Source: Lepraria neglecta (lineage: Eukaryota > Ascomycota > Lecanoromycetes > Lecanorales > Stereocaulaceae). Taken from it: DNA of 64,000 nt. Positions 1 to 9,492 of the stretch are shown here, piece after piece. Position numbers and translations under genes: made by a program. The stretch covers positions 2,170,001-2,234,000 of the forward strand of contig CM065649.1 of the NCBI GenBank assembly GCA_033220425.1. Direction: 5' to 3'. Positions within the stretch are counted from its first letter, which is position 1; each line of letters opens with the position of its first letter. The notes beneath the pieces were generated by a model, which did no database searches, was not told the origin of the DNA, and was given only the letters and a program-made list of their open reading frames with translations.

Positions 1-139
1 ATGGATTGAAGCGTCTCGTAGTCTTTACCCTGGGCGTAATTTACATACGTCTGTGGCTGACGATGGGGCTGGCCGGCGTTCCAAAGTCTCCGGTTCTCCT
101 CGGCCCACGCCTCTGCCGTACCTGATCGCATATACAATA

Positions 140-181
140 GAAGGGTTCACCCCCCAATGAGGCAAACCCCTCAATGAGGCA
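140..181 (+). repeat. Left terminal inverted repeat of the pogo-like element
   Basis: 42 bp starting GAAGGGTTCAC. It pairs with 1183-1224 with a single mismatch (C here, T in the right copy). Each repeat contains a short internal direct repeat, CCCCTCAATGAGGC-like, twice in tandem, possibly the transposase-binding units. Confidence 0.9.
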
Positions 182-287
182 TTTGCTTAGTAAGCAGCAT
201 TTTTTATCGAACAGTACGCATACCCGAGTCAATATCCTCCCTGTTCACCTACATATCAATACCCAAAAGCCTATATAGCTATCAATT

Positions 288-1085
288 ATGCCTCCCACTA
301 TTAATACCACGTCTCAGGACCCTGTTCCACCTTATATAGCGCCTCAAGACCCTCTGGATTTGCTAAAGGAGGTCCGTTTAGAACTCGCTTATAATAACTG
401 GAATACCTCTGAAGGAACCCTCTCGATACGTAAGGCTATACGTCAGTATAGCTTAGTAAAGGGCGCGTTAGATCGTTGTATCCATAGGCAAGCTACGAAG
501 AAGCAGGATGGCGAGAAACGACAACGATTGACGCCTGAAGAAGAACAAGCAATTGCTATATAGATCCTCCGTCTCCAAGTATGGGGTTGGCCGCCTCAGG
601 TTAAACAAATACAGTCTATAGAGCTTAATCGACGACGGAAGGAGAAGGTAAATAGGTCAGCAGCTTATTACGGTAATGCTCGGATTATAAACCTAGATAT
701 AGTCAAAGAACGTGAGCAGAAGGCCGCGACTAAGGTTTAAGAGAAGGAGACTCGGGAGTATAATAAGTATAAGAAGGAAAAGGAGAGGATATATAATAAG
801 GAGGTCAATTGCCTTATACGGATAGGCCCTGAGCTTTTCGCACCTCCGAAGCCTCTAACACTAAGGAAACGAGTCAGAAGGCCGCAATTGATAGTTTTAT
901 TACGGGTTGGCAAGCGTGGTCTGCATTACATGGAGCAAGTGGAGTATATAGAGCACGTAGGATATGATATAGAGTAAATGGAGTATATAGAGTATGCTGA
1001 GTATATGAAGCAAGCGGAGTATGCGGAGCAATATACTAGTAGGCATGGGAGGCAGATAAAGAAGACCTATAAAGCGACAACATGA
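288..1085 (+). pseudogene. Transposase remnant (N-terminal HTH joined in frame to a basic C-terminus)
   Basis: One reading frame runs from ATG 288 to TGA 1083-1085 (265 codons), interrupted by stops at 561-563 (TAG), 738-740 (TAA) and 975-977 (TAA). Codons 1-110 give the psq-type helix-turn-helix start of Fot1/pogo transposases (LTPEEEQAI then W-x-LRLQVWGWPP). Then the DDE domain is missing, and the frame goes straight into a Lys/Glu-rich C-terminus that ends in repeated EYIE/EYAE units. All three stops are one C-to-T change at a CpA (on either strand) away from Trp or Gln codons, as RIP produces. Inactive; it could only move with a transposase supplied in trans. Confidence 0.75.
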
Positions 1086-1182
1086 ATATCATGATTCTAC
1101 AGTAGTAGCGATAACATAATTACCTAAATAGGCGATATCTCCATACAAAAATCGAGTATGAACATTATTAGCGTATTTAGCG

Positions 1183-1224
1183 TGCCTCATTGAGGGGTTT
1201 GCCTCATTGAGGGGTGAACCCTTC
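1183..1224 (-). repeat. Right terminal inverted repeat of the pogo-like element
   Basis: Reverse complement of 140-181 except one base; followed at 1225-1226 by TA, matching the TA at 138-139. Confidence 0.9.
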
Positions 1225-2698
1225 TAAGACGTGCCCATCACACAGGCCGGGGACGACTTACATCAAATGGTTTTCTTCGCGGTGAGGGTAGGCGGTGGAG
1301 TCGGAAGGTATGGCCTGCATGCCGGCAGTCGCGTAGCCTTCGTGCCAGAGATAGGCGGAGGGAGCGAGTTCGGGGTACTCGGCTATCTTCTTGTTGAAAA
1401 GATTATAGAGCGTGCGTTCTGTTGTGACGTTATACTCCAGTGTCATGACACTGGAGATGGCTCGCTTGGCGCCAGGACATTCGGTATCGTCAGCTCCAGA
1501 TACAATGGGTTATGAGGCTTCACTCGAGCCCACTTGGATAGCCTTGATGGCATTGAATGGTCCCAGGAGCTTTTCCGCGTCAGCAGCAGGGCCGGCGTAG
1601 TCAAAGCCCCACTCTAGCACTGCCTGGTCATAATCAGCAATAATCTTGAAGTGGAGGTAAAAGACTACTCACTTCAGTTGTGCTAATGGACGTATTCATA
1701 ATGATGGACCCGTAGCTGACACCCATCCTGGCAGGTGTGGTGCCATTGGCACTTTTGTGGAACGTGTTTAGCGCTTCAAATACAGTCTCCAGCTTATCCT
1801 GCGTCCAAGTGTAGGTCTTCTGGTACCAATTTTCCCTAGGATAAATCTTCTCCACAACACTGGTGACGATGGCAAAGTTGTGACCAGCCCCTTTCAGGGC
1901 ATAGAGAAGATCCGGGTGGCTTGTCTCATTTACACCGATCTCTGTGCCATTTGCCAAGACAGCATTGTAATGCACAATGTTATCCTGGACCAAGCCGTAG
2001 AGGCCCTCATAACGCCCATGGCCACCACCTAGTGCTGCACCCATCAGTCCAACGCATGCTGCGGATCCAGTGGCTAGCAAATTCAATATCAGTGGTGAAA
2101 CTTTTCAATGAGTAACAGAGCGCTTACTGGCAACAAAGCCCTGGTCCCAAAGCTTGTTTATGACATCACCAATAAATGTTCCTGCCTGGAGTGTAGCAAT
2201 TTTCTTATCCGGCTGAATAGTAACGCCCGTAAGCATTTCCACATCGATTTCTATACCAGAGAAGGTTGACAAGGAATCCGTTGTTCCATGACCACGATTC
2301 CTCACGAGGAACTCGAAGCTATTATCATTACAGTACTTGACCTATGTTGACTAGAGTCAGCAGGAGTGTCATCAAATTCTCAAGAACCTCCTGAGTAGGC
2401 CACTCACAATTTGTGCTAGGTCGGACTCGGCTGCTGGTTGCACGACAACTTGAGCATTAGGCGTGATTCGAGTATTCCATCTTTCTGTGGCATTTGGATA
2501 CAGGGCGCTATCAGGTCCGAAGATCAGCGAGCCTTTTGAAAGTTGCTGGCCCAGCTCAGTCTTGACCGTGCTTGCAGTTATGTTGTCTCGCGAGAACAGA
2601 TTTCTCTGAAAATAACGAGGCACGATGGGAGAACTGCTCACGAGCACCGGCAGGAGGGCGAGGCCATAAGCCACGATCAAGGACTTGGTAGTGACCAT

Positions 2699-4204
2699 TT
2701 CTGCTTCGTTCCGGTCGTGCTATAGCAACAACGGTAAGATGTGGAATGCAATTCTCTTCCTCCATCGACACAACAGGCATCGCGTCTGCTTTTGTAGTCT
2801 TGATTCAGAAATGCCACCGAAATCCTCGCGTTGGGCTTACGACCAATTTCAATCTCAGGATTGAGTCCATTACCACGCCGCTCGGAGTCTCCCTCCTTTC
2901 CGAGCTAGTGCCCATCAGCAAAGCAACGTTGGGACGGCACAATGAATCCCAGCCCGTTTCAAGTCACAGCCCATCAGCATAGCACGTTCGGACGGGACGA
3001 CTGATCCTGTGGCTGACGGCTGGAAGATCTTGTGATCGTCGCTCCTCAGTTTGGATACGAATTCCAGGCTTCCAGCCAGACCAAGCCTGATTGATTGAGC
3101 AATGCTTCATAACGAGTTCGGCTACGAACGAGGCCCGAGGCTGTGGTTCCTAGCTTATTATCGCACATGGCCGTGGTTTTCGGGTTATTGTTCCAGATAG
3201 CCGAAGTCCCTGCAGCCTGCAAGATAAGAATACATGCTACTGCATTAATTCCAATGCTATCTGGTATACAGTGAAGGGTTTGAATCCCTGGTTTCACCTT
3301 GGGACATTAGATAGTATAATTGATATTAGACAGTACTGTACTCCTATCTCCACCTAATCCAAACAACCAGAGCGGTAAATAACCCAGAGTGAGCTGTAGC
3401 TCGAGCTGACTGGGCTGCTAAGAATAGCTCAGCTCGTACTGGAGCTCAGCGCATCTTAGCCCAGAGTCGTTTGCGGATGGCCAGGGTGTGTTTTAGTACG
3501 TTTTCTGGCCAAACAATATTATTCTGGCGAAGCTAAATAAAATCATACCTAATTTTTAAGGGTTCCATTACGTTAACCCCCGTGCAACCATGTATAACAT
3601 CTCTCCATGGGTGGCGGAAAACCATCGGTGCCGGAATGAATCCGTAAATTAGACATTTTATACTCTGTTAATATAATTTTATTAAATTACTAGCGTTATA
3701 AAAATAATAAATATTTATAATACTTAATTCTATAATTATAATTATTATCCGCTTAATATTCGTATTCTTATAATCCCGTATATTCAGTGGGTGGTAAAAA
3801 CTTGTTGAATTCTCCTCGAGCCAAACTCGGTTTTCTACTGCTAAGCTAAGCTGCTATAGGACTAGTTCGCTTGGCAAGAAACTTGCCCAACCAAATACTT
3901 CGTGACAACATCCCCGGCATCTAAAAAGAAAGCACGGCTCCCATGCAGTGCCACTGCAGCTATATTTGGCAAGTGTTTGGGAGCAAAGTTGCCAACCAGC
4001 GGCAAGCAAATTCGTTATTGACGACCACTGTCTCAACTTTCTTTTCTTGGACGAAAGGGTGTCATAGGCCGGAAGCAGAAGCGCTGAAAAATACTGTGTT
4101 ATCATGCTTGGGAAGCCTGGCAAGTATCGAGATCCTTAGCAACGAATCTTCGGCACGGAAGCATCTGAATTCGTCGACAAGGAAGACCCCGACATCTGAC
4201 AACC
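2699..4204. other. Spacer between oxidase pseudogene and retrotransposon
   Basis: I see no supported gene. 2880-3000 has two imperfect copies of a GCCCATCAGCA...GGAC motif about 60 bp apart. 3395-3460 is rich in AGCT/GAGCTC palindromes. 3650-3785 is strongly AT-rich and looks RIP-degraded. The stretch next to 4205 should hold the 3' LTR of the retrotransposon, but I could not match it to the far side of the element. Confidence 0.5.
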
Positions 4205-7200
4205 CTAGGCCCTCGATTTCTTTGGACGACCACGTCCACGTCGAGGCGGCGGACTGGCTGGAATTGCGCGCTCCTGGGACGCCTGAATCGACGGCGTCGA
4301 AGCGCCCTGGATGCGCCCAAATTCTGCTTCATAGTCGTCGACAAGCTCCTGGGCCTTGTCCAGCGACTGCACGGCGTACCATCGATCAAACTCCGGACCA
4401 TATCCTTTCCACCTTACCAGATATTGCGTCGAAAATCCACGACCTTTCCTTATGACTCTCTTATTCAGCAAGCGCTCGATCTCATATTCCTGTAAGTCTG
4501 TCGATACCGCGGCAGGATGCTCCGAATATGAGCGCTCGAATGGATCCTTCGAAGGGTCTGGGCAAGGTTCGAGCTGCGCAACGGTGAAAACTGGGTGGAC
4601 CTTCCAGTCTTCAGGAACTTCGAGCCGATATACGAGCTTTCCTACCCTGTCGAGCACCCTAAAAGGACCCACATACTGTTGAGTGAGCTTCCTCGTCACG
4701 CCCATGGTCGACGGTATATTGTAACCCTTGTGGAGACGCAGCAACGCCCAGTCTCCAACCCTGAGAAACATAGGCTGATGCCGGCGATCATAATGAAATC
4801 TATTCGCCATCTGAGTAAAATCGAGGGCGTCCTTAGCTGACATCCTGGCCGTGAAATGGTCCACACTTGGCGGCAACCTCAGTAGGTCGAGAGGCGTATT
4901 TGGCGTAAAGCCGTAGGCTATCTCATTCGGGGTTGGTCCAGAAGTTGCTGACGAGTTGTTGAGCAACGCTTGCATCCTAGGCAAGATTTCTGGCCAGGCG
5001 GACGGCTTTTCAAGCGCGTGGATGTAGAAGCGTAACGCAATTTCGGCAGTCTGATTTGTTCGCTCGCTCATACCGTCTGTTTGCGGGTGGTAGGCCGTAG
5101 AATAAAGGAGACTGACACCGAGGCTGTCGAAAAGAGCCTTCCAGAGTTCAGAAAGAAACTTGGGATCTCTGTCAGAGATGACTGCTTTTGGTATTCCCCA
5201 ATCCTTCATGTCGAGACAATCCAGTAATGCCCGGGCCCATTCAGCGGCGGTCCACGTAGATTTGCCTGCAATAAATGTAACTGCCTTGGTGAATTTATCA
5301 CTCACTGACATTACAGCGTCCAACGCTTTGGGTGATAGTGGCAGGGCTAGGATAAAGTCGATAGTCAAGGTGTGAAAGGGAACCTGAGGTGACCGAATTG
5401 GTTGCAGGCTACCGTATGGCTTATGCCGTCGAGTCTGCAGGATGAGGCATTCAGGACAGTGTCGAATGTAGTCCCGAAGGTGTCGAGTGATACCATGGAT
5501 GTACCAAGAAGCTGTAACAATTTCGAAACATCGCTGGAATCCTGGGTGACCGTTCTGGGAATGTGCAATGGCAAGGACGTCCTTGACAAGCGAAGAAGGG
5601 ATACACAAGCGCTGACAGCCCGTAATTCGGTCGACATGAAACAGTAGATTGTCGAGTTTCGACCCGGCGGAACTGGTTGCCAAGCCCCGATTCTTGGAGT
5701 CAGCGGGGCACGGGATTTCAGCGGGACCTTTTGTTGTCAACGCAGACTTTTCGGTCTCGTCGACAGTGTCGATTCCTTCCGGCCGTGGCGAAAAGTATGG
5801 GTCAGCTTCTGTAGCTGGGAGCTCTCTCCCCCGGACGAAGGGCAGGGAAATGGCGTCCTCGCCAAGCTCGGAGTTTTCATCGAGTTGCTTGGAGATCCGT
5901 TTCCAGTACGAATCAAGCTCGTACCCCTTCAAGATTTTGTCCAGAAATTTCGTGTTCATCTCGACCATAGCAGCCGTAAATAAGGCGTCGAGCTCGGAGT
6001 GTCCAGGAAGTAGCAATTCGTCGACATTAGAACTGGCAAGCCTGGATAAGGCGTCAGGTACGATATGCTCTTTGCCGGGTTTATGAGTGACTTCCAACCG
6101 AAATTGTCGAAGGTACTGCGAAGCTCGGATTAAGCGGACGTTAAGCCGCATAGTCGACGTTGTCGAAACGATGGAATTCTGCTTCAGTATATCCAGGATA
6201 GCTGAATGATCTGTCTGAATCCTGACGGGGTGCTGGGACGATTCCACTAGGTGTCGCACCTTCTTCAATACCCATACGAAACCGGCGATCTCCAATTCTG
6301 TTGGCCAATAGTTCCTTTCGGCAGGCGTTAATAGCCTAGATAAGAACATGATAGGTTCCGTCTCTGCGCGGGAAGGCCACTTGCTCACCGGTACTTCGGT
6401 TTTGACGTGGAACAATACTGCCCCGAAGCCGAATTCCTTGGAAGCATCCAGGTCGATCCATAGGGTTCTAGATGAGGCAAAGTGGGCAAGCACCGAAGGC
6501 TTTGACAGTGCATTTTGGAGGGCGTCGAAAGAGGCAACTTCTGTATTTGTCGGCGCTGGCAGCTGCATCCGAGATGAGTAGGCTTTTCGTTGTCTGCCAG
6601 CTGCCGGTGAATCTTTCAACAATGTCGTTTTCAGCTCCTGGAGAGGCTTAGCGAGTTGCGCATAAAACTGGACGTACTGACGAAGATATCCGGTGAGCCC
6701 CAAATAATGCTCGAGGTCTCCGAGAGTAGCTGGATAGCGTAGCTGGCTGATTGCTCGAAGCTTATCCTCCGAGGATATTAGGCCGAATGAATTGACCTTC
6801 TGACCGAGCAAATTGACATCTGGGTAGCCAAGGAAGGCCTTGCTCGGGGAAATTGAAATATTGAATCTGGCAAACAGCTCGAACAGCTCTCGTAGGTCGA
6901 TAAGATGCTGCCTGAAAGAACTCGCTCCCGTAACGACGTCGTCGATATAAGCCTTAGCATGCTTTAAGGGACGTAAGATCTTATCAATCTGACGCTGTAC
7001 ATAAGCAATGGAATTCATACAACCCATAATCGGAACTTTGAAAGTCTCCTGACCACGATGGCTCACGACGGTAAGCATATGCTGAAAATCTGGATGTACA
7101 CGCCATTGGTAGAAGAACGAAGACGCATCTAAGACGGAGATATGCGAGCATCCAATTAGTGAGCTGATGATTTCTCCCTGAAGCGGTACTGGATATGCAT

Positions 7201-7396
7201 CAGGCACGATGAGATCATTAAGCCCGCGTATATCGACAACTGCGCGGCCCTTCCTTTCACCATTCGGGAGCGTTTTCCACACAACGAAGACGGGGTACGA
7301 GAATGGCGTAGGTTCTTTTGTGAAATCCAGGCGTTCCTGGCGGTGAAGCTCATCGAAAGTCTTGTCGACAACTTCTCGATCTTTAAGACCTAAAGG
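4205..7396 (-). pseudogene. Retrotransposon pol, reverse transcriptase to chromodomain part
   Basis: Open for over 1060 codons after the TAG at 7397. Numbering from the W of VVWKTLPNG (about 7282): the palm motif YIDD lies near residue 112; the RNase H-type fold starts near 265 (LWIDLDASKEFGFGAVLF); the integrase HHCC zinc finger is near 590-630 (HPGF...CPECL); and the catalytic D-D-E follows (TIDFI, ISDRDPKF, DGMSERTNQTAE). A chromodomain closes the protein (YEIERLLNKR, YLVRWKGYGPEFDRWY), followed by a basic GRGRPKK tail. The chromodomain is thought to steer insertion to heterochromatin marks. All catalytic motifs I can check are intact, so the enzyme domains look recently active, though they lack their own start and gag. 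Confidence 0.85.
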
Positions 7397-8690
7397 CTAG
7401 ATCTTGGCTTTCCCAGTCACCTTAGATTGCCAGTCTTCCCGTAGCTGGAGCTTCATCCACTCCTTTTCTGGAACGTCAACAAAGCCACTGTCCGTCCAGA
7501 GATCGGGAAAGCTCGCCACCAAGGTCGACAAAGCTTCGGTGGTTTGGGCGTCTCCATACACCATGACTCCATTTGGCAAGCGGGTCTCCGGGAGCCGCGT
7601 CTCGGCAGGCGTTGGAATCGACGGTGTCGAAAATTCCGAGGATTCCGGGGGTCTGAAAAGCTTGGGCGACTGTTTTGGTGTTGGCGGGCTGGGCGATGTC
7701 ATGGCGAATTCTGGATCAACGTCGGCTTGAAAGCAATTTTCGTAGTTGAGTTCCGACACACTCCCAAGCTTGAACTTTCGAGGGATCTGAATGGGTGTAC
7801 TTGATTCATTTCTGACTAAAACTCCTGCCATCTGATGGTCGACAAGGTGTGCGTAAAGTACTAAGGTCGCCTGGGAATATGGTTCGAAGAAAAAGTCTCT
7901 GTCATTGGGTAAGGAAATGGCTTTTGTAGGTACTAGCATTTCGGAGTGAGGCGGAATGACAGACGCCATCTTAGCATGAACATTCTTCCTAACAAACTAG
8001 CCTCGCTGGCGGGCTGACAGTGGGACTGTAACTTGGCAGCTGCCAATGAAAGCTTTATGGTTCACGACATCGATAACAACGCCTTCTGGGCCTAGGATAT
8101 CGTTACCGAGCAACATCTTGGCCCGCAAGTCGTCGACCAAGTGTAATTCTCTTCGGAAGCATGCTAGTGCTTCGTCCCCACTGGCATTTTGGCCAGGCAG
8201 ATAAATCGGCGTTGTGAGATATTCAGAAGTTTCATGTTTCGATGCACCGACTCCACGAACCTTTAATGGCGAGGCTATTCTTTGGATAGTGGCATTTGGA
8301 AGAATAGTCGACAACCAGGCTCGATCGATCAAGGTAACCCCGCAGCCTGTGTCTGCACATACTTCTTCTGGAGTTGCTTCCAGAGACAGCTTGACAGCAA
8401 CCATTGCGTACGTCCAGCTTCGGAATGCGAAACCGTTACCGAGTTCCTTTGTAGACGCAGTAGACTCGACAATCACTGGATTCGACGGCGTCGATTCTTC
8501 AGCGTCGGTGATATTAGCAAGCCCGGTTCCTGCGGGGAGCTTGGCAGGCTTGTATGCATTTTCCTCGAAAGGAACAGGAACTGGGTTGGCGAGCAGCGTG
8601 GAATCCCCAAGCTTGTCGAGGGATTTCCCGGGTATTCTCTGGATGTGGTTCGACTTCTCGCCGAGTTGATTGGAAGCCTTCTTCCAGGAT
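7397..8690 (-). pseudogene. Retrotransposon pol N-terminal part with aspartic protease
   Basis: Same frame as the downstream RT part. From about 8690 the frame is open without a clear start; ATG 8474-8476 is the first Met. The retroviral-type aspartic protease active site is CADTGCGVTLID, with the flap and C-terminal region following (LLGNDILGPEGVVID). A TAG at 7997-7999 splits the frame, which resumes with a Pro/Ser-rich linker (7397-7969) leading into RT and ends at TAG 7397-7399. The first stop could come from CAG by a CpA-to-TpA change. The second sits where relatives usually have Tyr or Gln, so its origin is unclear. A TGA lies in frame just upstream of 8690, which marks the truncation. 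Confidence 0.75.
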
Positions 8691-9492
8691 CACCCAGGAT
8701 CACCCAGGCTCGCGCGAGGGTCACCCGTATCGCGCGACCATAAAGCGGCGCTCACCCTAGTCTCTACGAGGGGTGAGGTCGGGGCAGATTTCTGTCGCCT
8801 TGGCATTCGCGACATTGACATTGACGACGCCTCTCCTGAAATCGTTGACGCGACTCTCTGCCAACAAACACTGCTGGCCCAGCATCCGGCGAACTTATCC
8901 TCGACATTATGCTTGTATCTCATTGACATCTAATCTAATACACCACACTCCTTTGACTTTTCTTTGCTCTATTATATTAATCCAGCGGAAATCCAAACAA
9001 CCGAATGCGCTCGGCTCACGACTGGACTTCTCGTGTGAGTTGAGGCAGAGCATTGTGGAAGCAAATGACGTACGTAGGTCCTGCTCTGGCCCCAAGGTAA
9101 GCCATGAAGCTTAATCATGTTGACGTCGCGGCTGATGTTTTTGTTTGACAGCTTCACTGCCCACCACTAGCCACAACCCTAGACAAAGCGAGCGTACCTT
9201 CTACCATTGCTAGGGCATAGCAGCTCCCAGACAGCCCTGCTCAGCGAGCTACAGCCAACACATACAGGAAGCTGTCAAACAACTGAAACGCCGCAGCACC
9301 AGATCAGACACTCCAGGATTGTCCGCCTGAAATCCTCGTCTCCCAGAGCTAAGACTGGACCAACCTACCACACGCACATCCAAGTGACAGCCCAATGTTT
9401 ACAGTATAGGCTTTAGAAGCTGAGTGTTCAAGGGTTGGAGCACCAGTGCAACGCGACTCTATACAAGCATTCCGACAGCAGGAAGACGTGAT
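8691..9492. other. Junction of retrotransposon and leader of the 9493 gene
   Basis: No supported gene. It begins with short tandem copies of CAGGATCACC (8690-8710) at the truncated edge of the element. The rest is probably promoter and 5' leader of the downstream gene. An in-frame GTG at 9424 extends that gene's frame upstream but is not a plausible eukaryotic start. Confidence 0.5.

Larger units (their letters stand above)
140..1224 (+). mobile_element. Fot1/pogo-like DNA transposon, internally deleted
   Basis: A 1085-bp element bounded by 42-bp terminal inverted repeats (140-181 and 1183-1224, one mismatch) and by a TA dinucleotide on each side (138-139, 1225-1226), the target duplication expected of the Tc1/mariner-pogo superfamily. 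It holds a remnant of a transposase with an N-terminal helix-turn-helix region but no DDE catalytic core, so it is non-autonomous. It sits inside the last exon of the oxidase gene, in the opposite orientation to that gene. Confidence 0.9.
1..2698 (-). pseudogene. Secreted FAD-linked oxidase (berberine-bridge-enzyme type), disrupted and cut by the window edge
   Basis: Flavoprotein oxidase of the FAD_binding_4/BBE family; members oxidise sugars, alkaloids or other secondary metabolites outside the cell. Exons on the minus strand: 2408-2698, 2128-2341, 1673-2073, then 1623 downward. The start at 2698 gives a signal peptide (about residues 1-23). Visible are RNRGHG (the His that usually binds FAD), CVGLMGAALGGGHG with the second FAD-linking Cys, and the C-terminal AEAWAEENRRLWNAGQP and TYVNYAQG blocks characteristic of BBE proteins. 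The last exon is split by a transposon at 140-1224 and continues at 138 toward position 1, where the window ends. It also has in-frame TAA codons at 1510-1512 and 1258-1260. The three introns are 66, 54 and 49 nt. Substrate unknown. I read it as a recent pseudogene; a sequence error could explain one stop but not the insertion. Confidence 0.85.
4205..8690 (-). mobile_element. Ty3/gypsy chromodomain retrotransposon (chromovirus), partial
   Basis: Pol region of an LTR retrotransposon on the minus strand. It reads in one frame from about 8690 to 4205 as protease, reverse transcriptase, RNase H, integrase and C-terminal chromodomain, the order typical of Ty3/gypsy chromoviruses. Only two stops interrupt it (7997-7999 and 7397-7399, both TAG). 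No gag zinc knuckle (CX2CX4HX4C) is visible in any minus frame between 8690 and 9490, and no LTR pair is obvious by eye. The copy therefore looks 5'-truncated, with few coding lesions. Confidence 0.85.

Noticed and set aside
1645-1672. 28-nt intron in the oxidase gene using the first AG after the donor
   Set aside because: Too short for a spliceosomal intron; using the next AG gives 49 nt with a good branch site and the same frame.
3240-3300. tRNA-like T-arm sequence GGGTTTGAATCCC
   Set aside because: No acceptor stem, anticodon arm or D-arm can be paired around it on either strand.
8690-9490. Search for a gag gene and 5' LTR of the retrotransposon
   Set aside because: No zinc knuckle in any minus-strand frame and no sequence matching 3300-4204 by eye; I therefore describe the copy as truncated rather than invent LTR coordinates.
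9424-9492. Start of the 1927-aa protein at the upstream GTG
   Set aside because: GTG is not a normal start in fungi; ATG 9493 in the same frame is used instead.
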